A stretch of DNA of 34,182 nucleotides from SAT2750 sp964476375 (GTDB lineage: Bacteria > Planctomycetota > Planctomycetia > Pirellulales > Pirellulaceae), in assembly GCA_964476375.1 (NCBI GenBank), contig CAYYZW010000091.1:1-34182 (forward strand), read 5' to 3'. Positions 21,758 through 29,354 of the stretch are shown piece after piece; position 1 is the stretch's first letter, and the number at the start of each line of letters is the position of its first letter. A program made the position numbers and the translations under genes. The notes beneath the pieces were generated by a model. The model was not told the origin of the DNA. It ran no database searches and saw only the letters and a list, made by a program, of their open reading frames with translations.

Positions 21758-23371
21758 CTAGAGATCCTGGAGGATGACGGCTGCTGCGTTACGGCCACAT
21801 GCTCCCATGACACCGCCTCCCGGATGACTCGCTGCACCACACAGGTAAAGTCCCTTGACGGGGGATCGATGGTCGGCCCAGCCCGCCACGGGCCGAAAGC
21901 AATAAAGCTGGTGTGGATTCATGGCTCCCTGGAAGATATTTCCCCCGGTGAGTCGAAATGTGTTTTCCAGGTCCAGCGGCGAGAGAACCTGGCGATGCTC
22001 CACGGCACCTGGCAGGTTTGGAGCGTAACGTCCCAGCAGCTCGATGCATCGATCGGCAAAGCTCTCCTTGATGTCATCCCAGTTTTCCTCCTGGAGCTGG
22101 TAGGGAGCGTACTGGACAAAAATAGACATCAGGTGCTTGCCTTCCGGGGCAATCGTACTGTCCAGGCTGGTAGGAATGGTCACCTCCATCACCGGTTCTT
22201 CACTTGGTCGGCCCTGGCGCGCATCAGCATATGCTTTTTCGATATAGTCCAGCGTGGGTGATATATGAATCGTTCCCTGGTGTTCCGGGCCGATCGAGTT
22301 CCCTGATGTATTCTGGAAACAGGGGGCCTCTCCAAGGGCCAGGTTGATTTTCATGGAAGCAGAACTGTAATCAATCCTCTTTATCGCTTGCAGGAATTCT
22401 GCTGGAAGCTCTTTTTCATCCACCAGTCGCCGGTAAGTCCAGTCTGCATCGATACTGGATGCAACCGATGACGCCGTGATGGTCCGTCCTCCGTCCACGA
22501 CGACCCCTCGAACACGTCCTGACTCAACCAGGATCTTGTGGACTTCACATTCCCGAACAATCTCCACATGGAGTTCCTTGCAGGTGGCTTCCAGGGCGTC
22601 CGCCAGGCCTCCCATGCCGCCCTGAACGTACCCCCAGACACCACGATGGCCGGTCGCAAGTCCCATCACGTGGTGGAGCAGAACATAGGCGGTTCCCGGG
22701 GCAGAGATGGAAGAGAAGGCACCGATAATTGCATCGGTTGCCAGGGTTGCCCTGAGCACTTCTGACTCGAACCAGCGTTCCAGCAGGGGCCGGGCGGCAC
22801 CTGTTAATAATTCGACAGCTTCCGGCAGGTCGTTTCCCAGGTGCCCGAGGGCCTGGTAGAGGTTCCATAGCTCGCGAGTCTGGCGGAGACGTTCTGGAAG
22901 ACTCCGGCTGCGCCATTCTTTTGGTAACGGAACAATCTGGGGAGCCTGTTTCATCAGCATCGGTTCCATCACGGCGGCCACGTTTTCCAGGAGTTTCTGG
23001 TAACGGGGATAAGCGGTTGCATCGGTTGAGCTGAACTGGGAAATCTGTTGCTGGGTGGCTTCCTCGTCGGGTCCCATGGTGAGGGACCGTCCATCCAGCA
23101 AGGGAGTAAAGGAGGAGGGATTCCGACGCAGGATCGTCAGGCCATGGTGACGTAAACGCAAATCGGCGATCACCTCGGGCAACATCAGGCTGATCACGTA
23201 GGCTGCCGTGGAGACCTTGTAGCCGGGCCATAATTCCTCGCTACAGGCACAGCCCCCCAGCAGGTGCCGTCTTTCAAGAACACAGACCCGTTTCCCTTCA
23301 CGGGCCAGGTAGGCAGCGGTAACGAGGCCGTTATGTCCTCCGCCGATCACGATGCAATCATAGTTGGCCAT
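21758..23371 (-). CDS. FAD-dependent NAD(P)/FAD oxidoreductase, PYROXD2/phytoene-dehydrogenase-like
   Basis: 537 residues, normal for the group. The N terminus has the dinucleotide-binding motif DCIVIGGGHNGLVTAAYLAREGKRVCVLERR (residues 5-35) followed by GGCACSEELWPGYKVSTAAYV, which is close to the PYROXD2-like branch of the amine-oxidase/phytoene-desaturase superfamily. The C-terminal FAD block is GLYLCGAASHPGGGVMGACGRNAA (about residues 508-531). The middle has HHVMGLATGHRGVWGYVQGGMGGLADAL and a TLDYIEKAYADARQGRPSEEPVMEVTIPTSLD segment typical of this branch. The substrate is unknown; a redox step on a lipid or quinone-like molecule is only a guess. The gene follows a zinc-ribbon 4-TM gene after 32 bases on the same strand and may be in an operon with it. 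Confidence 0.88.
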   Translation of the reverse strand: MANYDCIVIGGGHNGLVTAAYLAREGKRVCVLERRHLLGGCACSEELWPGYKVSTAAYVISLMLPEVIADLRLRHHGLTILRRNPSSFTPLLDGRSLTMGPDEEATQQQISQFSSTDATAYPRYQKLLENVAAVMEPMLMKQAPQIVPLPKEWRSRSLPERLRQTRELWNLYQALGHLGNDLPEAVELLTGAARPLLERWFESEVLRATLATDAIIGAFSSISAPGTAYVLLHHVMGLATGHRGVWGYVQGGMGGLADALEATCKELHVEIVRECEVHKILVESGRVRGVVVDGGRTITASSVASSIDADWTYRRLVDEKELPAEFLQAIKRIDYSSASMKINLALGEAPCFQNTSGNSIGPEHQGTIHISPTLDYIEKAYADARQGRPSEEPVMEVTIPTSLDSTIAPEGKHLMSIFVQYAPYQLQEENWDDIKESFADRCIELLGRYAPNLPGAVEHRQVLSPLDLENTFRLTGGNIFQGAMNPHQLYCFRPVAGWADHRSPVKGLYLCGAASHPGGGVMGACGRNAAAVILQDL

Positions 23372-23403
23372 GCTGTTCCCTTGTCAAAATTCCCGCGGTG
23401 GAT

Positions 23404-24102
23404 CTACTTTCTTTGAAATCGCTGTTGCCACTTCAATGCCGTTCGTCCGGCAAAGTAACAGTAGGTGCCAAACAGGATCAGGATGATCAGGCACCAGCCC
23501 GCCTGCTTGCCGGGGGAAAGAGTCTCCAGGTTCAACTGCAGCCTGGCGATAATCGAGTGATTCTCATCGGCCAGGATTCGTATGGCAAGCAGGAACGCAT
23601 GAAGTGTCGCTACTGCCAGGGCGGATAGAGAGACAACCCAGAGGGAGCTGAAATCAGGTAGTTTCCAGAGGTAGCACGCGTAGGCGAGCTGAAGGAAACC
23701 GATCAGAAGGAGTAGGTAGACCCAGTTGTGAAGATCTTCTGGTTCATCGAGCCGGCTATTTTGAACGATGGAGACGATTGCCGGGATGACCTCGATTACC
23801 GACAGGACAAGCAGGCCGATGGCGAAACCGGCGATAGTTGAACGGTGTCGGGAATCTGGTTCCATCCCCTCTCGAGGCCGCCAGTGCTTTTTTGGCTGCT
23901 GGGTTTGAATGCCAAGCTCCACGCCCTGGTTGCGGAGACTGGGAGAGGAGGTTGTGTCCCGTGGCGTTTTCTTTGGGGGAGGGGGTGGTACGCGTGACAA
24001 GTTTTCCAACGGCGTGCCACATCGTGGGCAGTGGACAGTCGACGGAGATTCGCCCCTGACAGGAACATCGTGGCCACATGGGCATTGAATCGTGCGAGGC
24101 AT
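23404..24102 (-). CDS. Zinc-ribbon protein with four membrane segments
   Basis: 232 residues from ATG 24102 (GGA four bases before). The N terminus has a zinc ribbon: CPCGH (Cys7, Cys9) and CPRCG (Cys25, Cys28), then a Pro/Ser/Lys-rich linker with VPPPPPKKTP (38-47). Four hydrophobic segments follow at about 88-114, 124-146, 152-176 and 199-218. The N terminus is predicted cytoplasmic. No enzyme motif is visible. It has the same architecture as the 21134-21733 protein (ribbon, proline linker, C-terminal membrane part), and the two genes flank the FAD oxidoreductase. I do not recognise a named family. It lies 87 bases downstream of the DUF11-repeat protein gene. Confidence 0.7.
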   Translation of the reverse strand: MPRTIQCPCGHDVPVRGESPSTVHCPRCGTPLENLSRVPPPPPKKTPRDTTSSPSLRNQGVELGIQTQQPKKHWRPREGMEPDSRHRSTIAGFAIGLLVLSVIEVIPAIVSIVQNSRLDEPEDLHNWVYLLLLIGFLQLAYACYLWKLPDFSSLWVVSLSALAVATLHAFLLAIRILADENHSIIARLQLNLETLSPGKQAGWCLIILILFGTYCYFAGRTALKWQQRFQRK

Positions 24103-24189
24103 TTTTCCGCTGGTGCCGGTCGGGGTATGGAAAGAAAAGAGCCGGAGCCGCTGTCTAGTGTTGTTCCGTCTCTCGCCAAGGTCAAGCGA

Positions 24190-26262
24190 TCAATTGTCGG
24201 CATAAACCCTGGTACTTTCCTCCTTGGCAACAGGTACCCGTGAATCATCACTCACGAGCTGCACTCGAATCACATGATCTCCTGCCTTGATTCCCCGGAC
24301 CTGGACGTGGTAGACCACTTCTGCCTCCGGTGCAAGTCGATCAAGAGGAGCAAAAACAATCTGCTGGCCATCCACTCGTGCATCGGTAGGGCCGTTTCCA
24401 TCGACCGGTTGCATCTCTGCAGGCAGGCTTGCCGCCACGAGTATATTTGTTGCTGTCCGGGTTCCCTTGTTCACCACCCGGATCTCGTACGTGGTATCGC
24501 TTCCTTCCTCGATCGGATCCGATTCATCGGCGATTGTGAACAACAGCTGGGGTACCGATTCCACTCGCATCACGTGTTCGAAATGGTCCGTGATACCCAG
24601 GTTGGCTTTTCCATTGAGCTTCATGATATGGTTGCCAACTTCCATTGGAATGGTGGTAATCGTTACCGCATCCTGGACATTGGCGGGAAGTTCTTCCAGT
24701 TGCCAGTAAACGGCATGTTGCTGGGCTTCGTAACGGCCATGGTGGTCGGTGGAGATGAATTTCAGGCCCCGGGGAAGCTGCATTACCAGGGAGATGTTCC
24801 GGGCTGTCGCGGTACCACGGTTGCCGACTTCCACGGTATGTGTTGCCTGGCGATCGAGATAACGGATGCGAGGTCCCTGGACGTTGACCTGCAGATCCGG
24901 GGCGATGACTTCGAAGTCGATGTCGTGATTTGAGAGGAGCTGCCCATCTCCACGGGCAACCAGGGGAAAAAGGATCCGTCCAGCACTGGCTGCGTGAAGT
25001 GTTAACTTGAGCTGTCTTGTCTCCCCGGCCTGCAGGGTTCCTATCGGGTATTCAAGTTCACTTCCGGCGGCATGCCGCAGCTCCGCTGGAATATCCGCTT
25101 CCAGAACAACGCTCGTCGCATCTCCGCTCCCGGGGTTGGAGATCGTGATGGCAACGGTGATGTCCTGGCCTATGAGGACCTGTTCCGCCGTCGATTGTTG
25201 CAGGATCAACTGGGGCCGCGTACTGATGGTCCGGACGGAGGCTTCCGCCTGGAAATTTACCATCGCAACACTCCCGATCTCACCCTCCTGCCGGGGCACC
25301 AGTTTCATCGTGACCATCGACTCTTCTCCAGGCTGGAGCGTTCCCAGTTTCCAGACAAGTGCCCCGTCGACTGCTCGAGACGATTCCGGTGTCGTACTTT
25401 CGAGTGTTGTTCCCTTGGGGACATAGTCAATCACTTGGACCTGGTGGGCTGCAACGGTACCGACATTCTTGACGGTCATCGTGAAGGCTGCCATCCTGTT
25501 CACCTGGACTTCAGCGGGCGCATGCTTCTCGATTGCCAGCGTGGGAAGCTGTTTCCCTTCCAGCTGGAATTTCCCAGGTGCATCAGGTGATGTGGCATCG
25601 ATTGGTGAGTCGGTCACGACTGCAGGAAAGGGATCCGGCTCGTCCAACGTGGGAATCTGCCCTGACGGCTCTCGTGGAAAGATGTCCGGTGACACGGTAC
25701 TGCCATCCAGGTCCAGTTCCTGGCCTGTACTGGTTCCTGTGGGGAAGCCGGAATCGACTGGCTGGTCCCCCACGCTATAAGTTTCTGGGCTGTCACCGAT
25801 CGAGTAGGTCTGGATACCGCTGTCCGGTACCGTGGGAAGTTGATATTCACCTGCATCGCTTTCAGGCATGACAAGTTCCAGTTCACCGTTTCCTGTTCCC
25901 GTCTGGGACAGGGGCATAAAATCACTTTCGCGATTACCCTGTTCGACAGGAAGATCCCCGCTGGTGGAGATGGTCATACGGTCAAAGACCTCATCGCCTG
26001 GCCCAGGAAGCGGTTGAGGGGCCTGGTCGTTGTCTGCTTCCACAGTGGAATCCCCATCGGTCGCCTCGGGAGTCACAACCTCGACACCCGGAGTATCCCG
26101 GAAAAAATACCACCAGGTTACGCTCCCGGCTGTGATCAGGAGCAGGCTCACGGCCACGATCCTTAGCAACAGAGGCTTTTTCATCTTTGGCTTGTCCCCG
26201 GTTTCTGGGGCTTGGATACCGGCATCACGATCTTCGGCGTCCTCATTGTGAGGTACATACAT
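24190..26262 (-). CDS. Membrane-anchored protein with four DUF11/CARDB-like Ig repeats
   Basis: 690 residues. Start 26262 is set by AGGA six bases upstream; the longer frame to 26325 adds an unlikely leader. A ~27-residue cytoplasmic head is followed by one membrane segment (LLLRIVAVSLLLITAGSVTWWYFF, ~31-54), so the bulk lies outside the cytoplasm. Residues ~60-240 are an acidic, Ser/Thr/Pro-rich linker. Four Ig-like repeats follow at about 241-347, 350-453, 455-570 and 571-690, each with the DUF11 pattern of VxNxGxxxAxxVxVxDxxPxGxxxxS, seen in NVGTVAAHQVQVIDYVPKGTTL, NPGSGDATSVVLEADIPAEL, NRGTATARNISLVMQLPRGL and NKGTRTATNILVAASLPAEM. DUF11 proteins are common planctomycete surface or cell-envelope proteins of structural or adhesive type; function is inferred. 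It is divergent from the site-2 protease gene. Confidence 0.82.
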   Translation of the reverse strand: MYVPHNEDAEDRDAGIQAPETGDKPKMKKPLLLRIVAVSLLLITAGSVTWWYFFRDTPGVEVVTPEATDGDSTVEADNDQAPQPLPGPGDEVFDRMTISTSGDLPVEQGNRESDFMPLSQTGTGNGELELVMPESDAGEYQLPTVPDSGIQTYSIGDSPETYSVGDQPVDSGFPTGTSTGQELDLDGSTVSPDIFPREPSGQIPTLDEPDPFPAVVTDSPIDATSPDAPGKFQLEGKQLPTLAIEKHAPAEVQVNRMAAFTMTVKNVGTVAAHQVQVIDYVPKGTTLESTTPESSRAVDGALVWKLGTLQPGEESMVTMKLVPRQEGEIGSVAMVNFQAEASVRTISTRPQLILQQSTAEQVLIGQDITVAITISNPGSGDATSVVLEADIPAELRHAAGSELEYPIGTLQAGETRQLKLTLHAASAGRILFPLVARGDGQLLSNHDIDFEVIAPDLQVNVQGPRIRYLDRQATHTVEVGNRGTATARNISLVMQLPRGLKFISTDHHGRYEAQQHAVYWQLEELPANVQDAVTITTIPMEVGNHIMKLNGKANLGITDHFEHVMRVESVPQLLFTIADESDPIEEGSDTTYEIRVVNKGTRTATNILVAASLPAEMQPVDGNGPTDARVDGQQIVFAPLDRLAPEAEVVYHVQVRGIKAGDHVIRVQLVSDDSRVPVAKEESTRVYADN

Positions 26263-26297
26263 GGTGAATCCTGGGGGACGAGAAATGTGTAATAGGG

Positions 26298-26333
26298 GGT
26301 ACCACGTGGTGGCGGTAATTACCAAATAATTGG
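26298..26333. promoter_or_regulatory. Cluster of palindromes in divergent promoter region
   Basis: Bases 26298-26303 (GGTACC), 26301-26310 (ACCACGTGGT) and 26314-26323 (GGTAATTACC) are perfect palindromes, followed by CCAA-ATAA-TTGG (26322-26333). They lie 36-71 bases upstream of the DUF11-repeat gene start and 69-104 bases upstream of the protease start. The shared GGTA/ACC half-sites suggest a regulator binding several adjacent sites. Whether they serve one or both genes is unknown. Confidence 0.4.
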
Positions 26334-26401
26334 GGTTGGGGAAAGGGCAATCGGCGTCCGGGACGATGGTTGAAATAGCCAGGGACTGTTATTCTGGGGA
26401 A

Positions 26402-27403
26402 ATGAACAGCCATGGTGAGCAAAACCAGGAAACGGTTCTTGAGAGTGAAGTCAGGAGTCAGAACGAACCAGCATTCCAGCACGATGGGAACCAGGTGGAA
26501 ACATTCCGGCTTGCAGTCTGGCCGGTGCGTCGGCGAGTTCGGCTGCCGGTTGTCCTGTTCCTGGTAACCGGTCTTTCCACCTTCTGGGCCGGTGCTTGCC
26601 GTTTTGCCCCAGACCATTACCTTTTCTTCTCAGATTCCTCGATGCGAGAGGTCCTGCTGGCCGGTTGGGCGAATGGCCTGGTCTACATGCTGGCGGTGAT
26701 CGCCATCCTGCTGAGCCACGAAATGGGACATTTCCTGGCAACCGTCTATTACCGGATTCCTGCGTCCTATCCGATGTTCCTGCCTTTCCCCCTTTCCCCG
26801 ATTGGCACAATGGGAGCAGTGATCGGTATGGATGGAAAGCAGGCGGATCGCAAGGAGATCTTTGATATTGGGATTGCCGGTCCGCTGGCAGGCCTGGTGT
26901 TTGCCATCCCGCTGCTCTGGGTCGGTATCAGGCAACTGGATCTTACCACTCCTGCCAGTGGCCCCTGGGCCCTGGAAATGCCACTCCTGGTTCAGCAGTT
27001 GCTCTCATTACAGGATCCGGCTGGATTCAATGGGGAAAAAACAATTTCCTTTGGCCAGCTGAACCCACTTTTCATGGCCGGATGGGTCGGGTTATTGATC
27101 ACCGGGCTGAATATGTTACCCGTTAGCCAGTTGGACGGTGGGCATGTGCTCTACACACTGGCCGGTCGCTGGGGACGCTGGATTTCCAGGGGCTTCATGG
27201 TTTCTGCCATTGCCTACGTTGTCTTTGCGGAGAACTACAAGCTGATCATCATGCTGGCCCTGGTGCTTTTGCTCGGTACCGATCATCCCCCCACCCGTGA
27301 TGACTCGGTCAAGCTGGGGTGGTTTCGGACTGTCCTGGGATTAACCTGCTTGTTGATCCCGATTTACTGCCTTGCTCCCGAGATTATTATTTTTCGGGAC
27401 TAG
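26402..27403 (+). CDS. Site-2-protease-family (M50) membrane metalloprotease
   Basis: 333 residues from ATG 26402, with GGGGAA just before it. The catalytic zinc motif is HEMGH (His106, Glu107, His110) in a membrane helix. The third ligand motif is NMLPVSQLDGGH (237-248), Asp245. Further hydrophobic segments at about 49-66, 85-105, 128-145, 155-175 and 225-240 and beyond give a multi-pass protein. NxLPxxQLDGG is the form seen in plant EGY/cyanobacterial-type site-2 proteases rather than the RseP form, and no PDZ domain is present, consistent with ~330 residues. The substrate, probably a membrane-bound regulator or signal-peptide remnant, is unknown. The next gene, an SDR, starts 63 bases after its stop. 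Confidence 0.88.
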   Translation: MNSHGEQNQETVLESEVRSQNEPAFQHDGNQVETFRLAVWPVRRRVRLPVVLFLVTGLSTFWAGACRFAPDHYLFFSDSSMREVLLAGWANGLVYMLAVIAILLSHEMGHFLATVYYRIPASYPMFLPFPLSPIGTMGAVIGMDGKQADRKEIFDIGIAGPLAGLVFAIPLLWVGIRQLDLTTPASGPWALEMPLLVQQLLSLQDPAGFNGEKTISFGQLNPLFMAGWVGLLITGLNMLPVSQLDGGHVLYTLAGRWGRWISRGFMVSAIAYVVFAENYKLIIMLALVLLLGTDHPPTRDDSVKLGWFRTVLGLTCLLIPIYCLAPEIIIFRD

Positions 27404-27466
27404 GGAGAGGATCTTCTTGTCAGCATGCTCCCCAATCGAAGAGGCCAGCGTTACAATGGTGGTGTT

Positions 27467-28198
27467 ATGAGACTTGCAGGAAAAACAGCTGTGGTGACCG
27501 GTGGAGGAACCGGGATTGGGCTGGCTATTGCCCGTTCACTTGCCAGTGAGGGTTGCCGGGTTGCCATCGCTGGACGCCGGGAGGAGCCACTTCGTGAAGC
27601 CATCACGGCCTGGTCCGGAGAACCGGCGATCGAGTGCCATACGCTGGATGTTGCTGACCGGGAGAGCGTGAACATTTTTTTCGAGTGGGCCGAGAGAACA
27701 CTTGGTTCGATCGATATTCTGGTGAATTCCGCCGGCACGAATACACGCACCCGCACCATGGCCGAGATGGATCCTTCCGACTGGGACAGGATCATGGCGA
27801 TTAACGCCAGTGGTGCCTATTACTGCATGCACGCCGTGTTACCCGGGATGCGGGAAGCGGGAGATGGATTAATCGTCAATATCTCATCGGTTGCCGGGAT
27901 TCGTGCCTCCGCACTCGGAGGGGTTGCCTATTGTGCTTCCAAGTTTGCCATGACCGCCCTGGGGCTGGCTGTCTCCAACGAGGATGCCGTGCATGGTATC
28001 CGCGTTACCAACGTCTATCCCGGGGAAGTCGACACGCCGATTCTTGAGCACCGCCCAAGTCCCGTCTCGGAGGATCACCGGTCGCGGATCCTGGATGCGG
28101 ATTCCCTGGGCCAGCTGGTCCTGGCGATTGCCTGCCTTCCTCCCAAGGCCCATGTGCCGGAAGTGACAATCAAGCCGATCTCGCAGGAATTCTGCTAG
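27467..28198 (+). CDS. Short-chain dehydrogenase/reductase
   Basis: 243 residues from ATG 27467, chosen over 27425 because this places the cofactor motif at the correct distance: VVTGGGTGIGLAIA (residues 9-22). The family's acidic/structural block DILVNSAGTNTRT follows, then the catalytic Ser in NISSVAG and Tyr-x-x-x-Lys in YCASKFAM. The end VYPGEVDTPI agrees with the SDR pattern (NxxxPGxxxT). It is a classical NAD(P)(H)-dependent SDR of unknown substrate. The C-terminal end, VPEVTIKPISQEFC, resembles the 3-oxoacyl-ACP/serine-dehydrogenase-like end (PxNxIxVRP) only loosely. It may be co-transcribed with the protease. The 3' end meets the 14-bp tandem repeats. Confidence 0.9.
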   Translation: MRLAGKTAVVTGGGTGIGLAIARSLASEGCRVAIAGRREEPLREAITAWSGEPAIECHTLDVADRESVNIFFEWAERTLGSIDILVNSAGTNTRTRTMAEMDPSDWDRIMAINASGAYYCMHAVLPGMREAGDGLIVNISSVAGIRASALGGVAYCASKFAMTALGLAVSNEDAVHGIRVTNVYPGEVDTPILEHRPSPVSEDHRSRILDADSLGQLVLAIACLPPKAHVPEVTIKPISQEFC

Positions 28199-28202
28199 CT
28201 TT

Positions 28203-28272
28203 CCCGGTGATCTGGCCCCGGTGATCTGGGCCCGGTGATTTGGACCCGGTGATTTGGACCCGCTGATTTGGA
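28203..28272. repeat. Five tandem 14-bp repeats between convergent genes
   Basis: Five adjacent units of consensus CCCGGTGATYTGGA run from 28203 to 28272: CCCGGTGATCTGGC, CCCGGTGATCTGGG, CCCGGTGATTTGGA twice identical, and CCCGCTGATTTGGA. The two middle units are exact copies. The array begins five bases past the SDR stop and ends 15 bases before the korB stop, filling the gap between the two convergent genes. It is not an intrinsic terminator. Confidence 0.85.
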
Positions 28273-28286
28273 CAAGGACGAGCGGT

Positions 28287-29303
28287 TCAGGAGATTGTCC
28301 AGGTATCGCCGGAATGGAAAACCTCGTTGAGGTCTCCGGGGCCCTGCTTTTCACGAGCCATATCGACCTGGTCGTTCAGTTGCTGGTCATAGATTGGCTG
28401 CTCAACACACCGATAGACACCGATTGGTTCCGGGAAATCAGGATGTTGCATCCGTGAGAGCAGATATGCCAGGCTCGGTTCTGCAGCTTTCTCGTCATGG
28501 AACAGGAGATCATCCTCGCTTATTCCCTTGCCCAGCTCGACGACTTCCGGCTCAAGACCGTTGAGCCGAATCCCCTTTTCACGATCCTTGCCGAAGATCA
28601 TCGGCTTGCCATGTTCCAGTTCAATCAGGGTGTCCGATTTGAGGTTACGATCTGTGGCATATTCCCAGGCTCCGTCGTTAAAGACATTGCAGTTTTGGTA
28701 CACCTCGATGAACGAGGTTCCCCGGTGGTCGGATGCACGACGCAATATCTCTCCGAGGTGTTTGATATTCACGTCGATCGAGCGAGCCACAAAGGTCGCC
28801 TCACATCCCATGGCGACTGAAAGCGGATTGATCGGGTTATCAATGGCCCCCATGGGACTGCTCTTGGTGACTTTTCCCACTGGCGAGGTAGGGGAATACT
28901 GTCCCTTGGTGAGCCCGTAAATACGGTTGTTGAAAAGGATGATGTTGATATCCACGTTGCGGCGGATGGCATGCATCAAGTGGTTGCCACCGATACTCAG
29001 TGCATCCCCGTCCCCGGTAATCACCCAGACATGGAGGTCCGGGCGGGTCCCCTTGAGGCCGGTTGCAAAAGCCGGGGCACGCCCATGAATACTGTGAATA
29101 CCATAGGTATTCATGTAATAGGGAAATCGACTTGAACACCCGATTCCGGAAATAAAAACGAGTTGTTCCTGGGGGATGGCCAAATGTGCCAGTGCTTTTT
29201 TCATCTGCGCGAGGATGGAATAATCACCACAGCCAGGACACCATCGGACATCCTGGTCACTTCCATAGTCAGCTGGCTTCAGAACGGGGAGTTCGGTATT
29301 CAT
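28287..29303 (-). CDS. korB: 2-oxoacid:ferredoxin oxidoreductase, beta subunit
   Basis: 338 residues, the length of the 2-oxoglutarate:ferredoxin oxidoreductase beta subunit. It binds thiamine diphosphate: WCPGCGDYSIL (residues 21-31) is the conserved [4Fe-4S]-linked start, and GDGDALSIGGNH (97-108) with RIYGLTKGQYSPTS form the TPP/Mg site. The gene follows korA after a 51-base gap with no clear ribosome-binding site. It oxidatively decarboxylates a 2-oxoacid to an acyl-CoA, reducing ferredoxin, in the cytoplasm. KGOR versus another 2-oxoacid (for example 2-oxoisovalerate) cannot be fully settled by motif alone. No ferredoxin-like delta subunit or further kor genes are adjacent, so the electron acceptor is elsewhere. 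Confidence 0.9.
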   Translation of the reverse strand: MNTELPVLKPADYGSDQDVRWCPGCGDYSILAQMKKALAHLAIPQEQLVFISGIGCSSRFPYYMNTYGIHSIHGRAPAFATGLKGTRPDLHVWVITGDGDALSIGGNHLMHAIRRNVDINIILFNNRIYGLTKGQYSPTSPVGKVTKSSPMGAIDNPINPLSVAMGCEATFVARSIDVNIKHLGEILRRASDHRGTSFIEVYQNCNVFNDGAWEYATDRNLKSDTLIELEHGKPMIFGKDREKGIRLNGLEPEVVELGKGISEDDLLFHDEKAAEPSLAYLLSRMQHPDFPEPIGVYRCVEQPIYDQQLNDQVDMAREKQGPGDLNEVFHSGDTWTIS

Positions 29304-29354
29304 TTTTTTGCCGTAGTTGATACTGGAAAATAATAAACCGGTATGAAAACGTTG

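Noticed and set aside
28203..28272. Possible CRISPR array
   Set aside because: Units are 14 bases, directly adjacent with no spacers, and no cas genes are near.
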